Shown: positions 1 through 6,266, counted from the stretch's first letter. The stretch is 7,245 nucleotides of DNA from Candidatus Omnitrophota bacterium (GCA_023818995.1 JAMWDA010000080.1:1-7245); one strand, 5' to 3'. Made by a program: numbers and translations. The notes: generated by a model from the sequence alone, not told the origin.

Positions 1-483
1 GGAGACATAGTTAGTGTGGATTTAGGTTTAAAGTATAAAGGTCTTTTTGTTGATTGTGCTTATACTTATCCTGTAGGGAGAATATCTTCTGAAGCAAAGA
101 AATTAATAAGAATTTGTTGGCAAGCATTGAAGGAGGGTATAAAGAAAGCAAGGGTTGGTTTTCATATAGGAGATATAGGATTTGCTATACAGAATTATGT
201 AGAGAAAAATGGTTTTTCTGTAATAAGAAAATTTGTTGGACACGGAATAGGTAAAGTCCTACATTGTTATCCTGAGGTTCCCAATTTCGGTATCAGAGGT
301 GAAGGAGAGCTTCTTACCGAAGGTATGGTTATAGCTATTGAACCAATGATTTCTTATGGAAATAGTGATATTGTAATTTTAGATGATGGATGGACAGCAA
401 AAACAAGAGATAACTCTTTGAGTTGCCATTTTGAACATACTGTAGCTGTCACTCGTCGAGGTCCGTGGGTAATCACAAGATAA
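1..483 (+). CDS. map: Methionine aminopeptidase type I, 3' part (5' end outside window)
   Basis: This cytosolic metalloprotease removes the initiator methionine from nascent proteins. The frame is open from base 1 and ends in TAA, giving 160 residues. All five metal ligands of the family are visible: Asp7, Asp18, His81 (in GHGIG), Glu114 (in AIEPM) and Glu145 (in FEHT), plus the catalytic-pocket His88. Their spacings (11, 74, 33 and 31) equal those of E. coli Map Asp97, Asp108, His171, Glu204 and Glu235, so about 90 N-terminal residues lie upstream of the window. The GTG at base 16 is only an internal valine codon, not the start. The usual HExP motif after the first histidine reads HCYP here. 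The gene sits directly before infA, as in Bacillus and many other bacteria, and is probably co-transcribed with the ribosomal genes. Identity is very secure. Confidence 0.97.
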   Translation, partial: GDIVSVDLGLKYKGLFVDCAYTYPVGRISSEAKKLIRICWQALKEGIKKARVGFHIGDIGFAIQNYVEKNGFSVIRKFVGHGIGKVLHCYPEVPNFGIRGEGELLTEGMVIAIEPMISYGNSDIVILDDGWTAKTRDNSLSCHFEHTVAVTRRGPWVITR

Positions 484-491
484 TTTTGGAT

Positions 492-497
492 GGAGGT
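492..497 (+). promoter_or_regulatory. Ribosome binding site GGAGGT upstream of infA
   Basis: A strong GGAGGT lies between map and infA, but 15 bases separate it from the ATG at 513, which is longer than the usual 5 to 9. An in-frame ATT at 504 would be at the ideal 6-base distance. The next upstream in-frame codon (501-503) is TAG, so no other start exists. I keep the ATG because it gives the canonical IF-1 N-terminus. Confidence 0.6.
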
Positions 498-512
498 AGT
501 TAGATTTTAAAT

Positions 513-731
513 ATGGGGAAAGAAGAATTAATAGAAGTAGATGGAGAGATTACCGAGTCGTTACCAAATGCTATGTTTAGAGTTAAATTAGATAATGGTC
601 ACATAGTGTTAGCACATGTAAGTGGTAAGATGAGAATGCATTTTATAAAGATTCTACCAGGGGATAAAGTAAAATTAGAGATTTCCACTTACGATCTAAA
701 TCGGGGTAGGATTATTTATAGGTATAAATAA
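513..731 (+). CDS. infA: Translation initiation factor IF-1
   Basis: IF-1 binds the A site of the 30S subunit and works with IF-2 and IF-3 to place the initiator tRNA. The 72-residue product is exactly the family length and is a single S1-like OB-fold. Diagnostic stretches are [14 protein letters not shown] (residues 11-24), [13 protein letters not shown] (28-41), [10 protein letters not shown] (47-56) and YDLNRGRI (60-67), close to the E. coli and Bacillus proteins. The start is the ATG that gives the standard MxKEExIE N-terminus. It follows map by 29 bases and is followed by rpmJ after only 3 bases, so it belongs to the ribosomal operon. No KOW-domain gene is inserted between map and infA, unlike in Bacillus. 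Very secure. Confidence 0.98.
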   Translation: MGKEELIEVDGEITESLPNAMFRVKLDNGHIVLAHVSGKMRMHFIKILPGDKVKLEISTYDLNRGRIIYRYK

Positions 732-734
732 AAT

Positions 735-848
735 ATGAAAGTAAGATCTTCTACAAAGAGAATTTGTGATAAGTGTAAGATAGTTGTACGGAAAAGAGTA
801 GTTAGAGTAATTTGTAAGAATCCCAAACATAAGCAGAGGCAAGGTTAA
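735..848 (+). CDS. rpmJ: 50S ribosomal protein L36 (zinc-binding form)
   Basis: L36 is the smallest ribosomal protein and stabilises 23S rRNA in the large subunit. This 37-residue reading frame begins [15 protein letters not shown] and ends NPKHKQRQG. The zinc ribbon is intact as Cys11-X2-Cys14-X12-Cys27-X4-His32, so this is the zinc-dependent form and not the cysteine-free paralogue that some bacteria use under zinc shortage. Only 3 bases separate it from infA. A weak AGGT at 720-723, inside infA, is the only Shine-Dalgarno candidate, so translation probably depends on coupling to infA. Its TAA overlaps the Shine-Dalgarno sequence of rpsM. Length and position between infA and rpsM are canonical. 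Very secure despite the small size. Confidence 0.97.
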   Translation: MKVRSSTKRICDKCKIVVRKRVVRVICKNPKHKQRQG

Positions 849-857
849 GGGGGATTT

Positions 858-1232
858 ATGCCAAGAATTTTAGGTGTTGATATACCAAGGAATTTAAAAA
901 CGAAAATATCCTTGCGTTATATATATGGTATAGGCCCATCAAACTCTATGGATATTTTAGAAGCTACAGGGGTTGACCCTGAGAAAAGAGCTAAGGATTT
1001 AACCGATGATGAGATTGCTAAAATTGCTTCTTATATCCAGTCGCATTACAAGATAGAGGGAGAATTAAGGAGAGAGATGGCTCAGAATATTAGAAGATTA
1101 ATAGAGATTGGTTCTTATAGAGGATCGAGACATAAGAAAGGGTTGCCTGTGAGAGGCCAACATACCCGACGTAATGCGCGGACGAGAAAAGGTCCTAGAC
1201 CACGAGTAGGGGGTATAAAAAAACAGTCCTAA
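858..1232 (+). CDS. rpsM: 30S ribosomal protein S13
   Basis: S13 sits in the head of the 30S subunit, contacts the P-site tRNA and forms bridges to the 50S subunit. The 124-residue length is typical. It starts [12 protein letters not shown], has the helix-two-turn-helix signature YIYGIG (21-26), and carries the conserved rRNA-binding segment [17 protein letters not shown] (85-101) followed by the basic tail [14 protein letters not shown] (103-116), which reaches toward the P site. The start is supported by AAGGGGG at 847-853, 4 bases before the ATG and overlapping the rpmJ stop, which suggests coupling. It lies 9 bases after rpmJ and 18 before rpsK. No recognisable S4 operator fold is evident in the short leader. 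Very secure. Confidence 0.98.
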   Translation: MPRILGVDIPRNLKTKISLRYIYGIGPSNSMDILEATGVDPEKRAKDLTDDEIAKIASYIQSHYKIEGELRREMAQNIRRLIEIGSYRGSRHKKGLPVRGQHTRRNARTRKGPRPRVGGIKKQS

Positions 1233-1250
1233 TAGGTTAAGGAAGAAGAG

Positions 1251-1640
1251 ATGGCAAGGAAAGGTAGAGAAAAGAAAAAAAAGTTTCATCTTACTTCTAA
1301 TAAAGGTGTGGTTCATATAAATTCTACTTTTAATAATACAATTATAACTGTTACGGATATGGTAGGTAATACTATCGCTTGGTCATCGGCAGGTTTAATT
1401 GGATTTAAGGGGACCAAGAAATCGACTCCTTATGCTGCACAATTAGCAGCTGTGGATGTTGCCAAGAGGGTTAAAGGTATAGGTATTTTGGAAGTAGAAG
1501 TTTTAGTTAAAGGGCCTGGTCCGGGAAGAGAGTCAGCAATAAGGTCTCTACAGGCAGCAGGATTAAATATTAAGAAGGTTAAGGATGTTACTCCTTCTCC
1601 TCATAATGGTTGTAGACCAAGGAAGAAACGAAGAGTATAA
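1251..1640 (+). CDS. rpsK: 30S ribosomal protein S11
   Basis: S11 lies on the 30S platform beside the E-site mRNA and helps select correct tRNA. The 129-residue protein matches the usual length. Conserved blocks are [18 protein letters not shown] (19-36), [19 protein letters not shown] (44-64), [16 protein letters not shown] (86-101) and the C-terminal [13 protein letters not shown] (117-129). Asn119-Gly120 is the site where E. coli S11 forms isoaspartate. The N-terminal basic extension (KGREKKKK) is encoded over a run of eight A residues at 1275-1282. AAGGAAG starting at 1239 serves as the ribosome binding site. The gene follows rpsM by 18 bases and precedes rpsD by 15, in the standard order. 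Very secure. Confidence 0.98.
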   Translation: MARKGREKKKKFHLTSNKGVVHINSTFNNTIITVTDMVGNTIAWSSAGLIGFKGTKKSTPYAAQLAAVDVAKRVKGIGILEVEVLVKGPGPGRESAIRSLQAAGLNIKKVKDVTPSPHNGCRPRKKRRV

Positions 1641-1655
1641 AGGGAGAGGTTATTT

Positions 1656-2288
1656 ATGGGAAGAAATTTAGGATCTTTGTGTAAAATATGTCGTCGGGCA
1701 GGAATGAAGTTATTTTTAAAAGGCTTGCGTTGTAGTACAGAGAAATGTGCATTTGCTAAGCGTCCTTATCCCCCGGGCATGCATGGTAAATTGCAGCAGA
1801 CAAAAGAGTCTTATTATGCTTTACAATTAAGGGAGAAACAAAAAGTTAAAAGTATGTATGGTTTATTAGAGAGACAATTTAGAAGATTCTTTTCTTTAGC
1901 TTCTCATTCTAAAGGGGCAACGGGTAGAGTTTTAATCCAACTTTTAGAAAGACGTTTGGATAATGTTATTTACCGTGCTCTTCTTACTTTCTCTCGTTTG
2001 CAAGCCAGACAATTCGTTCGGCATGGTTTTGTATTTAAAGGTAATAGACGGATAGATATACCGTCTTATTTAGTAAATGAGGGTGAAGTTTTCGAGATAA
2101 GAGCTAAGGATAGTATAATTAAGATGATTAAGGATAATATAGATATTAATTCTAAAGAGAGAAGTGTTCCTCAATGGTTAACAGTGGATAAAAGTAATTT
2201 AAAGATAGAAATAATAAAGTTGCCTCAAAGAGAGGATTTAGGCTTGCCTATAAATGAGCAGCTAATCGTGGAGTTGTATTCCAAGTAA
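1656..2288 (+). CDS. rpsD: 30S ribosomal protein S4 (zinc-binding form)
   Basis: S4 is a primary 16S rRNA binder that nucleates 30S assembly and helps form the mRNA entry channel; in E. coli it also represses its own operon. The 210-residue length is typical. Residues 9-31 hold the zinc site Cys9-X2-Cys12-X13-Cys26-X4-Cys31, with the same spacing as the Thermus protein. KRPYPPGMHG follows at 35-44. The S4 RNA-binding fold spans roughly residues 99-160, with RRLDNVIYR (99-107), QARQFVRHG (116-124) and RRIDIPSYLV (131-140). The purine-rich AGGGAGAGG (1641-1649) supports the ATG. Presence of rpsD between rpsK and rpoA matches E. coli, Thermotoga and clostridia and differs from Bacillus, where rpsD is elsewhere. 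Very secure. Confidence 0.98.
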   Translation: MGRNLGSLCKICRRAGMKLFLKGLRCSTEKCAFAKRPYPPGMHGKLQQTKESYYALQLREKQKVKSMYGLLERQFRRFFSLASHSKGATGRVLIQLLERRLDNVIYRALLTFSRLQARQFVRHGFVFKGNRRIDIPSYLVNEGEVFEIRAKDSIIKMIKDNIDINSKERSVPQWLTVDKSNLKIEIIKLPQREDLGLPINEQLIVELYSK

Positions 2289-2305
2289 TTTAATAATTGG
2301 AATGT

Positions 2306-2312
2306 AGGAGGT
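2306..2312 (+). promoter_or_regulatory. Ribosome binding site AGGAGGT of rpoA
   Basis: A full-length consensus AGGAGGT lies 6 bases before the rpoA ATG. It is the best Shine-Dalgarno match in the window and fixes the rpoA start. The match suggests alpha is translated independently of rpsD, from which it is separated by 30 bases. Confidence 0.8.
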
Positions 2313-2318
2313 AAATAT

Positions 2319-3308
2319 ATGGGTATAAAATGGCGTGATTTTCAATTACCTAAAAGAATAGTTGTAGAAGAAGAGACCTATTCACATTATTATGGCAAAT
2401 TTATCGCTGAACCTTTAGAAAAGGGGTATGGGACAACTTTAGGTAATTCTTTAAGGAGGGTTTTGTTATCTTCTATAGAGGGAGCGGCGGTTAGTTCTAT
2501 AATGATAGAAGGTGTCTCTCACGAATTTTCCACTATTGAAGGGGTTTTGGAGGATCTTCCTGAAATAATTCTCAATATAAAAAATTTAGTTTTAAAGTCT
2601 TATTCCAAGTCACCTAAAAAAATATATATAAAAGCAGAGGGAGAAAAAAAAGTTACTGCCAAAGATATTATTACTGATGAGAGCATTGAAGTGGTAAATC
2701 CCAATTTACATATTGCTACGTTAACTTCTAAAGATGCACGTTTTAATGTAGAGATGGAAGTAAGTAGAGGGAGGGGATTTGTTCCTGCTGAATTTAATAA
2801 AAAGGAGGATGCCCCTTTAGGTACTATTCCAATAGATTCCATATTTACACCTATAAAAAAAGTAGCTTTTAAAATAGAAAATACTCGTGTGGGTACTCGC
2901 ACTGATTACGACCGCTTAATTTTAGAGATATGGACAAATGAAAGTATAGAGCCTAAGGAAGCATTGATATATGCGGCCAAGATACTTACCAAACACCTCG
3001 AACTTTTCTTTTTCTTAGGCGAAGTACCTGAAGAGGAGGAGGTACCGGAATTAACTCCTGAGGAATTATCTTTATACGAAAAACTTAAGCTACCCGTATC
3101 TGAGCTTGAACTTTCTGTGAGGAGCGCTAACTGTTTGCGAGAGGCGAATATAAAAATACTTGCTGATTTAGTAGAGAAGACAGAGGTACAGATGCTCTCT
3201 TATAGAAATTTTGGTAAAAAATCTCTTCAAGAGATAATTAATCTTTTAAAAAGTATGGGTTTATCTTTGGGTATGACCATAGATAGGAATAAACTCCAAC
3301 AGGTGTAA
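2319..3308 (+). CDS. rpoA: DNA-directed RNA polymerase subunit alpha
   Basis: Alpha dimerises to start assembly of core RNA polymerase and contacts upstream promoter DNA and activators. The 329-residue length equals that of E. coli. The N-terminal assembly domain spans about 1-235, with LGNSLRRVLLSSIEG (41-55) at the dimer interface. An acidic linker (PEEEEVPELTPEE, 237-249) leads to the C-terminal domain at about 260-320. That domain keeps the DNA-contacting residues of E. coli alpha: Arg268, Asn271 and Leu273 in VRSANCL, then Gly299, Lys301 and Ser302 in FGKKSL, so UP-element recognition is expected. It sits between rpsD and rplQ, as in most bacteria. Nothing is truncated or unusual. Very secure. 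Confidence 0.98.
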   Translation: MGIKWRDFQLPKRIVVEEETYSHYYGKFIAEPLEKGYGTTLGNSLRRVLLSSIEGAAVSSIMIEGVSHEFSTIEGVLEDLPEIILNIKNLVLKSYSKSPKKIYIKAEGEKKVTAKDIITDESIEVVNPNLHIATLTSKDARFNVEMEVSRGRGFVPAEFNKKEDAPLGTIPIDSIFTPIKKVAFKIENTRVGTRTDYDRLILEIWTNESIEPKEALIYAAKILTKHLELFFFLGEVPEEEEVPELTPEELSLYEKLKLPVSELELSVRSANCLREANIKILADLVEKTEVQMLSYRNFGKKSLQEIINLLKSMGLSLGMTIDRNKLQQV

Positions 3309-3322
3309 TAATCAAGTATTAT

Positions 3323-3865
3323 ATGAGACATAGAAAGAAAAGATACAAGTTAAATCGTTCAAGAGCTCAGAGGAGAGCTTTAATAAGAAGTTTAGTCCGG
3401 AGTATATTGATTTCTGAGAAGATAAAAACTACAGAAACAAAAGCTAAGGTAGTAAAAAGATGGATAGATAGATTGATAACTTGGGGTAAACGTAACGATT
3501 TAGCTTCCCGGCGGCTCGCTTATAAATTTATTGGCGAACATAAACTAGTTAAACGGTTGTTTGACGAGTTAGCCCCTAGATTCAAAGATGTGAGTGGTGG
3601 ATATACGAGAATAATTGATTTAGGTTATAGAAAAGGTGATGGAGCAAAGTTATCTATATTAGAGTTAACAAGGATAGAGAAGAAAAAGAAGAAGGAAAAG
3701 AAAGAAAAAACTAAGAGCGAAGAATTAAAAAAAGAGGAGAAGATAGGGAGAGAAGAAATACGAGAAAAAAGAGAAGTATTACCAACCACCAAAGAACCTC
3801 TTAAGAAGCGGTTCTTTAGTGGAATAAGAAAGATATTTAAGATCAAAAGGGATAACCCTAATTAA
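3323..3865 (+). CDS. rplQ: 50S ribosomal protein L17 with a long charged C-terminal extension
   Basis: L17 binds 23S rRNA near the peptide exit tunnel. Residues 1-119 form the complete family core: MRHRKKRYKLNRSRAQRRAL at the start, SEKIKTTETKAK (31-42), and GGYTRIIDLGYRKGDGAKLSILEL (92-115, seen in parts). The usual protein is about 115-130 residues; this one is 180. The extra 61 residues are a Lys/Glu-rich, probably disordered or helical segment (about 120-152), then a short basic end with LKKRFFSGIRKIFKIKR (160-176). The tail is encoded by a polypurine tract and holds a strong hairpin near its end. The ATG lies 14 bases after the rpoA stop with no clear Shine-Dalgarno (only AGGTG at 3301-3305, 17 bases away), so coupling to rpoA is likely. 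It is the last ribosomal gene of the cluster. Core identity is very secure; the tail's role is unknown. Confidence 0.97.
   Translation: MRHRKKRYKLNRSRAQRRALIRSLVRSILISEKIKTTETKAKVVKRWIDRLITWGKRNDLASRRLAYKFIGEHKLVKRLFDELAPRFKDVSGGYTRIIDLGYRKGDGAKLSILELTRIEKKKKKEKKEKTKSEELKKEEKIGREEIREKREVLPTTKEPLKKRFFSGIRKIFKIKRDNPN
3676..3710 (+). repeat. Polypurine low-complexity tract inside rplQ
   Basis: Thirty-five consecutive bases are A or G only, in short GAA/AAG/AAA units, and purine richness continues to about 3775 with an A7 run at 3727-3733. It encodes the Lys/Glu tail of L17. The tract is simple in composition but not a perfect tandem repeat. Confidence 0.75.
3791..3817. other. Strong hairpin near the 3' end of rplQ
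   Basis: The arms AAAGAACC (3791-3798) and GGTTCTTT (3810-3817) are perfect reverse complements. Inside them, past one T-C mismatch, CTT (3800-3802) can pair with AAG (3806-3808) around a three-base loop, giving 11 pairs in 27 bases. It ends 45 bases before the rplQ stop codon begins. No T-run follows on either strand, so it does not look like a normal intrinsic terminator; an mRNA stability or processing element, or chance, is possible. Confidence 0.5.
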
Positions 3866-3886
3866 TTTTCCCTATAAATTTAAATA

Positions 3887-3919
3887 AAATTCTCCTCACG
3901 AAATTATCCAAGAGAATTT
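3887..3919. repeat. Inverted repeat in the rplQ-leuC spacer
   Basis: AAATTCTC (3887-3894) and GAGAATTT (3912-3919) are perfect 8-base reverse complements with a 17-base loop. The right arm overlaps a possible -35 element. The stem is A+T-rich with a large loop, and only ACC follows, so it is weak as a terminator; an operator for a regulator of the downstream genes is a possibility I cannot confirm. The spacer of 91 bases (3866-3956) holds no gene. Confidence 0.35.
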
Positions 3920-3946
3920 ACCTTATGAAAACCAACTTTACATAAT
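3917..3946 (+). promoter_or_regulatory. Candidate sigma-70-type promoter for the leuC cluster
   Basis: TTTACC (3917-3922, four of six matches to TTGACA) and CATAAT (3941-3946, five of six to TATAAT) are 18 bases apart in an A+T-rich spacer. Transcription would begin near 3952-3954, only about 3 to 5 bases before the GTG start. In such A+T-rich sequence chance matches are common, so this is tentative. Confidence 0.35.
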
Positions 3947-3956
3947 TAGAAATGGG

Positions 3957-5207
3957 GTGACGGTAGTTGAAAAGATTCTTTCTGAACATAGTAAAAAGCC
4001 CCTATTTAGTGGGTGTGTAGGAGTATGTAAGGTTGATTTTTGTTTTTCTCAAGATGGGACCACCTCCTTAGTTTTAGATGCATTAGCTAAGTTTCAACAA
4101 GAAATCAAGATACCCTTTCCTAAACGCTATGCAATGTTCATAGACCACAATGCTCCTTCGCCTAATATAGGTGTATCAAGTATTCATAAGAGGATGCGAG
4201 AATTTAAACATAAGTTTGGTAACTATCTTTTTGATGGAGGTTGTGGTATATCTCATCAATTGGTTATAGAGGAGGGATTTGTTCGGCCGGGCGATTTGGT
4301 CCTCGGTGCTGATTCACATTCTTCCACAGCGGGAGCATTGGGGGTATTAGCTTTAGGAGTGGGTTCTACAGATTTGGCTGTTGCTCTTATTACAGGTAAG
4401 AACTGGTTTAAGGTGCCTCCTACCTACAAGATAATTATTAAAGGAAAAATTCCCCACGGTGTTTTCAGTAAAGATATAGCTTTGTACATTATTCATAAAT
4501 TAGGAGCTAATGGAGCAACTTATAGAGCGGTAGAGTTTGAGGGAGAAGTGGTAAGGAGAATGTCTTTAGAAGCACGTTTAACTTTGACGAATATGACTAT
4601 AGAGTTTGGAGCTAAGTGTGGAATTATTACTCCTGATGAAAAAGTATTTAAGTTTTTGGAGGGAATTGGTATAAAAAAGTATAAAGCGGTTTATCCTGAT
4701 AAAGATGCTAATTATGAGAAAGTTTTAGAGTTTGATGTTTCCTCTTTGACACCGTATATAGCTAAACCGCATACCGTAGATAATGGAGCTTCTATAGAGG
4801 AGATAAAAGATATTCCTATACAGACAGCTTTCTTAGGCACCTGTACAAATGGTAGGCTTGAAGATTTAACAATAGCAGCAAGAATTTTAAAAGGCAGAAA
4901 GGTTAATCGATATGTCAAATTTTTAGTAGCTCCTGCTTCTAAGAGGATTTTTATTGATGCTTTAAATAGAGGAATTATAAGAGTTCTTACTGATGCAGGA
5001 GCGATAGTTTTGCCTCCTGGTTGTGGACCTTGTGTAGGAACACATCAAGGTATTCCTAGTGATGGAGAAATAGTTATTTCTACAGCGAACAGGAATTTTA
5101 AAGGGAGAATGGGTAATCCCAATGCGTTTATATATTTAGGTTCACCTGCCACAGTAGCTGCTTCTGCTTTGAAAGGTAAGGTAACTGACCCCCGAAAATA
5201 TTTATAG
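3957..5207 (+). CDS. leuC: 3-isopropylmalate/homoaconitate-type dehydratase, large subunit (LeuC family)
   Basis: This is the [4Fe-4S] large subunit of a two-part hydro-lyase that moves a hydroxyl group on a 2-hydroxyacid through a dehydrated intermediate, as in leucine synthesis or related tricarboxylate pathways. The 416-residue length fits the compact LeuC/HacA branch rather than the longer (about 465) E. coli form. Cluster ligands are Cys296 (LGTCTNGRLEDL), Cys356 and Cys359 (PPGCGPCVGTHQG). Other family marks are FIDHNAPSP (61-69), GADSHSSTAGALG (117-129) and the substrate-binding STANRNFKGRMGNP (375-388). The GTG start gives MTVVEKILSEH, which aligns with family N-termini; no upstream in-frame start exists and no Shine-Dalgarno is visible. 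Three extra cysteines (20, 24, 29) lie near the N-terminus. Its partner subunit is encoded at 6263-6769, beyond pilT. Family is secure; the substrate is not. Confidence 0.9.
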   Translation: MTVVEKILSEHSKKPLFSGCVGVCKVDFCFSQDGTTSLVLDALAKFQQEIKIPFPKRYAMFIDHNAPSPNIGVSSIHKRMREFKHKFGNYLFDGGCGISHQLVIEEGFVRPGDLVLGADSHSSTAGALGVLALGVGSTDLAVALITGKNWFKVPPTYKIIIKGKIPHGVFSKDIALYIIHKLGANGATYRAVEFEGEVVRRMSLEARLTLTNMTIEFGAKCGIITPDEKVFKFLEGIGIKKYKAVYPDKDANYEKVLEFDVSSLTPYIAKPHTVDNGASIEEIKDIPIQTAFLGTCTNGRLEDLTIAARILKGRKVNRYVKFLVAPASKRIFIDALNRGIIRVLTDAGAIVLPPGCGPCVGTHQGIPSDGEIVISTANRNFKGRMGNPNAFIYLGSPATVAASALKGKVTDPRKYL

Positions 5208-5213
5208 GGAGGG
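5206..5213 (+). promoter_or_regulatory. Ribosome binding site AGGGAGGG of pilT
   Basis: The purine block overlaps the leuC stop codon (TAG at 5205-5207). It is 3 bases from the ATG at 5217, which is tight, and 12 bases from an in-frame ATG at 5226. Either could be used; the product differs by only three residues. Confidence 0.6.
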
Positions 5214-5216
5214 CAT

Positions 5217-6266
5217 ATGGTAGATATGAACTATCTTTTCAAGTTAACGATGGAGAAAAATGCTAGTGACCTACATCTTACTGTTAATAGTCCACCGATA
5301 TTAAGAATAGATGGAAAACTTTTAGTTACTGATTTAGAACCTCTTTCTCCTGAGAATACCAAGTATCTTATTTATAGCATCCTTAACGATGAACAGAAAG
5401 CTAATTTTGAGGAGGATAAAGAATTGGATTTTTCTTTCAGTGTCCCTGGTTTAGATAGATTTAGAGTTAATGTTCACTATCAGAAAGGTAACGTAGAAGC
5501 AGCTTTTCGTAGGGTTCCTTATGAGATACCTTCTATAGAGGAGTTGGGTATACCACCGATAGTTTACGATTTAGTGCGTAAACCAAATGGCTTAGTTTTG
5601 GTAACTGGTCCAACAGGTATGGGCAAAAGCACAACATTAGCTTCAATGATCAATATAATTAATAACGAAAGAGAAAGTATAATTATTTCTATTGAAGACC
5701 CGATAGAATTTTATCATTCTAATAAGAAAAGCATTATAAAGCAGAGGGAAGTTTATGCTGATACTCATTCTTTCTCTGAGGCTTTAAAGAGAGCCTTGAG
5801 ACAAGATCCCGATGTTATTGTAGTAGGTGAGATGCGTGATTTAGAGACCATCGCTACAACATTAACTGCTGCAGAGACAGGACATCTCGTATTAGCTACA
5901 CTTCATACTCCTGATGCTCCCCAGACGGTTCAGAGAATAATTGATGTTTTTCCTCCTCATCAACAAAAGCAGATAAGGATACAGTTAGCCGATAGTTTGC
6001 AATGTGTTATTTCACAATTACTTCTTCCTCGTGCTAATAAAAAAGGTCGCGTTTTAGCTACAGAGATTATGGTAGCTACACCGGGTATACGAAATTTAAT
6101 TCGTGAGGGAGAAATAGCTCAGATACCCTCTCTAATACAGATGGGTGCACAGTACGGTATGCACACTATGGATAAATGTCTCAAGGAATTATACCGTCAA
6201 GGAGTAATTACCAAAGAAGTAGCTTTAAGTAAGGTTAAAAATGTAGTGGAGTTTGAAAGATTATGA
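5217..6266 (+). CDS. pilT: Type IV pilus retraction ATPase, PilT family
   Basis: PilT is a hexameric cytoplasmic ATPase that powers pilus retraction for twitching, DNA uptake or adhesion. The 349-residue length is typical. The N-terminal PAS-like domain (about 1-110) contains ASDLHLTVNSPPILRIDGKL (16-35) and RFRVNVHYQKG (81-91). The RecA-like domain has Walker A GPTGMGKS (131-138, usually GPTGSGKS), the Asp box ISIEDPIEF (157-165), Walker B QDPDVIVVGEMRDLET (196-211) and the His box TGHLVLATLHT (221-231). The retraction-associated AIRNLIRE motif reads GIRNLIRE (290-297). PilB-type N-terminal and zinc-site regions are absent, supporting PilT over an assembly ATPase. It lies 9 bases after leuC and overlaps leuD by 4 bases, an odd place for a pilus gene; no other pilus genes are in the window. 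PilT-like identity is secure; PilU or another paralogue is less likely. Confidence 0.94.
   Translation: MVDMNYLFKLTMEKNASDLHLTVNSPPILRIDGKLLVTDLEPLSPENTKYLIYSILNDEQKANFEEDKELDFSFSVPGLDRFRVNVHYQKGNVEAAFRRVPYEIPSIEELGIPPIVYDLVRKPNGLVLVTGPTGMGKSTTLASMINIINNERESIIISIEDPIEFYHSNKKSIIKQREVYADTHSFSEALKRALRQDPDVIVVGEMRDLETIATTLTAAETGHLVLATLHTPDAPQTVQRIIDVFPPHQQKQIRIQLADSLQCVISQLLLPRANKKGRVLATEIMVATPGIRNLIREGEIAQIPSLIQMGAQYGMHTMDKCLKELYRQGVITKEVALSKVKNVVEFERL

Noticed and set aside
490..510. Six-codon frame (MEVVRF) between map and infA
   Set aside because: It consists mostly of the infA Shine-Dalgarno region and lacks its own binding site; chance is the simplest explanation.
1098..1316. Minus-strand open frame of 72 codons across the rpsM end and rpsK start
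   Set aside because: It is antisense to two certain ribosomal genes, spans their junction, resembles no family I know, and mirrors their codon composition.
2600..2902. Minus-strand open frame of 100 codons inside rpoA
   Set aside because: It lies fully antisense to the conserved alpha N-terminal domain, with no convincing ribosome binding site or family resemblance.
3625..3846. Minus-strand open frame of 73 codons opposite the L17 tail, rich in Phe and Ser
   Set aside because: The Phe/Ser-rich, membrane-like stretch is the complement of the polypurine tract (TTC/TTT/CTT), an artefact of composition.
3848..3872. AGGG-ATAA-CCCT followed by AATTAATTTT at the rplQ stop, considered as an intrinsic terminator
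   Set aside because: The stem is only four pairs and the T-run is short and interrupted, too weak to call a terminator.
3925..3945. Six-codon frame (MKTNFT) in the spacer before leuC, considered as a leader peptide
   Set aside because: It has no run of leucine or other regulatory codons, no Shine-Dalgarno, overlaps the candidate promoter, and no attenuator follows.
4712..4918. Minus-strand open frame of 68 codons inside leuC
   Set aside because: It is antisense to the region around cluster ligand Cys296, which is clearly coding on the + strand.
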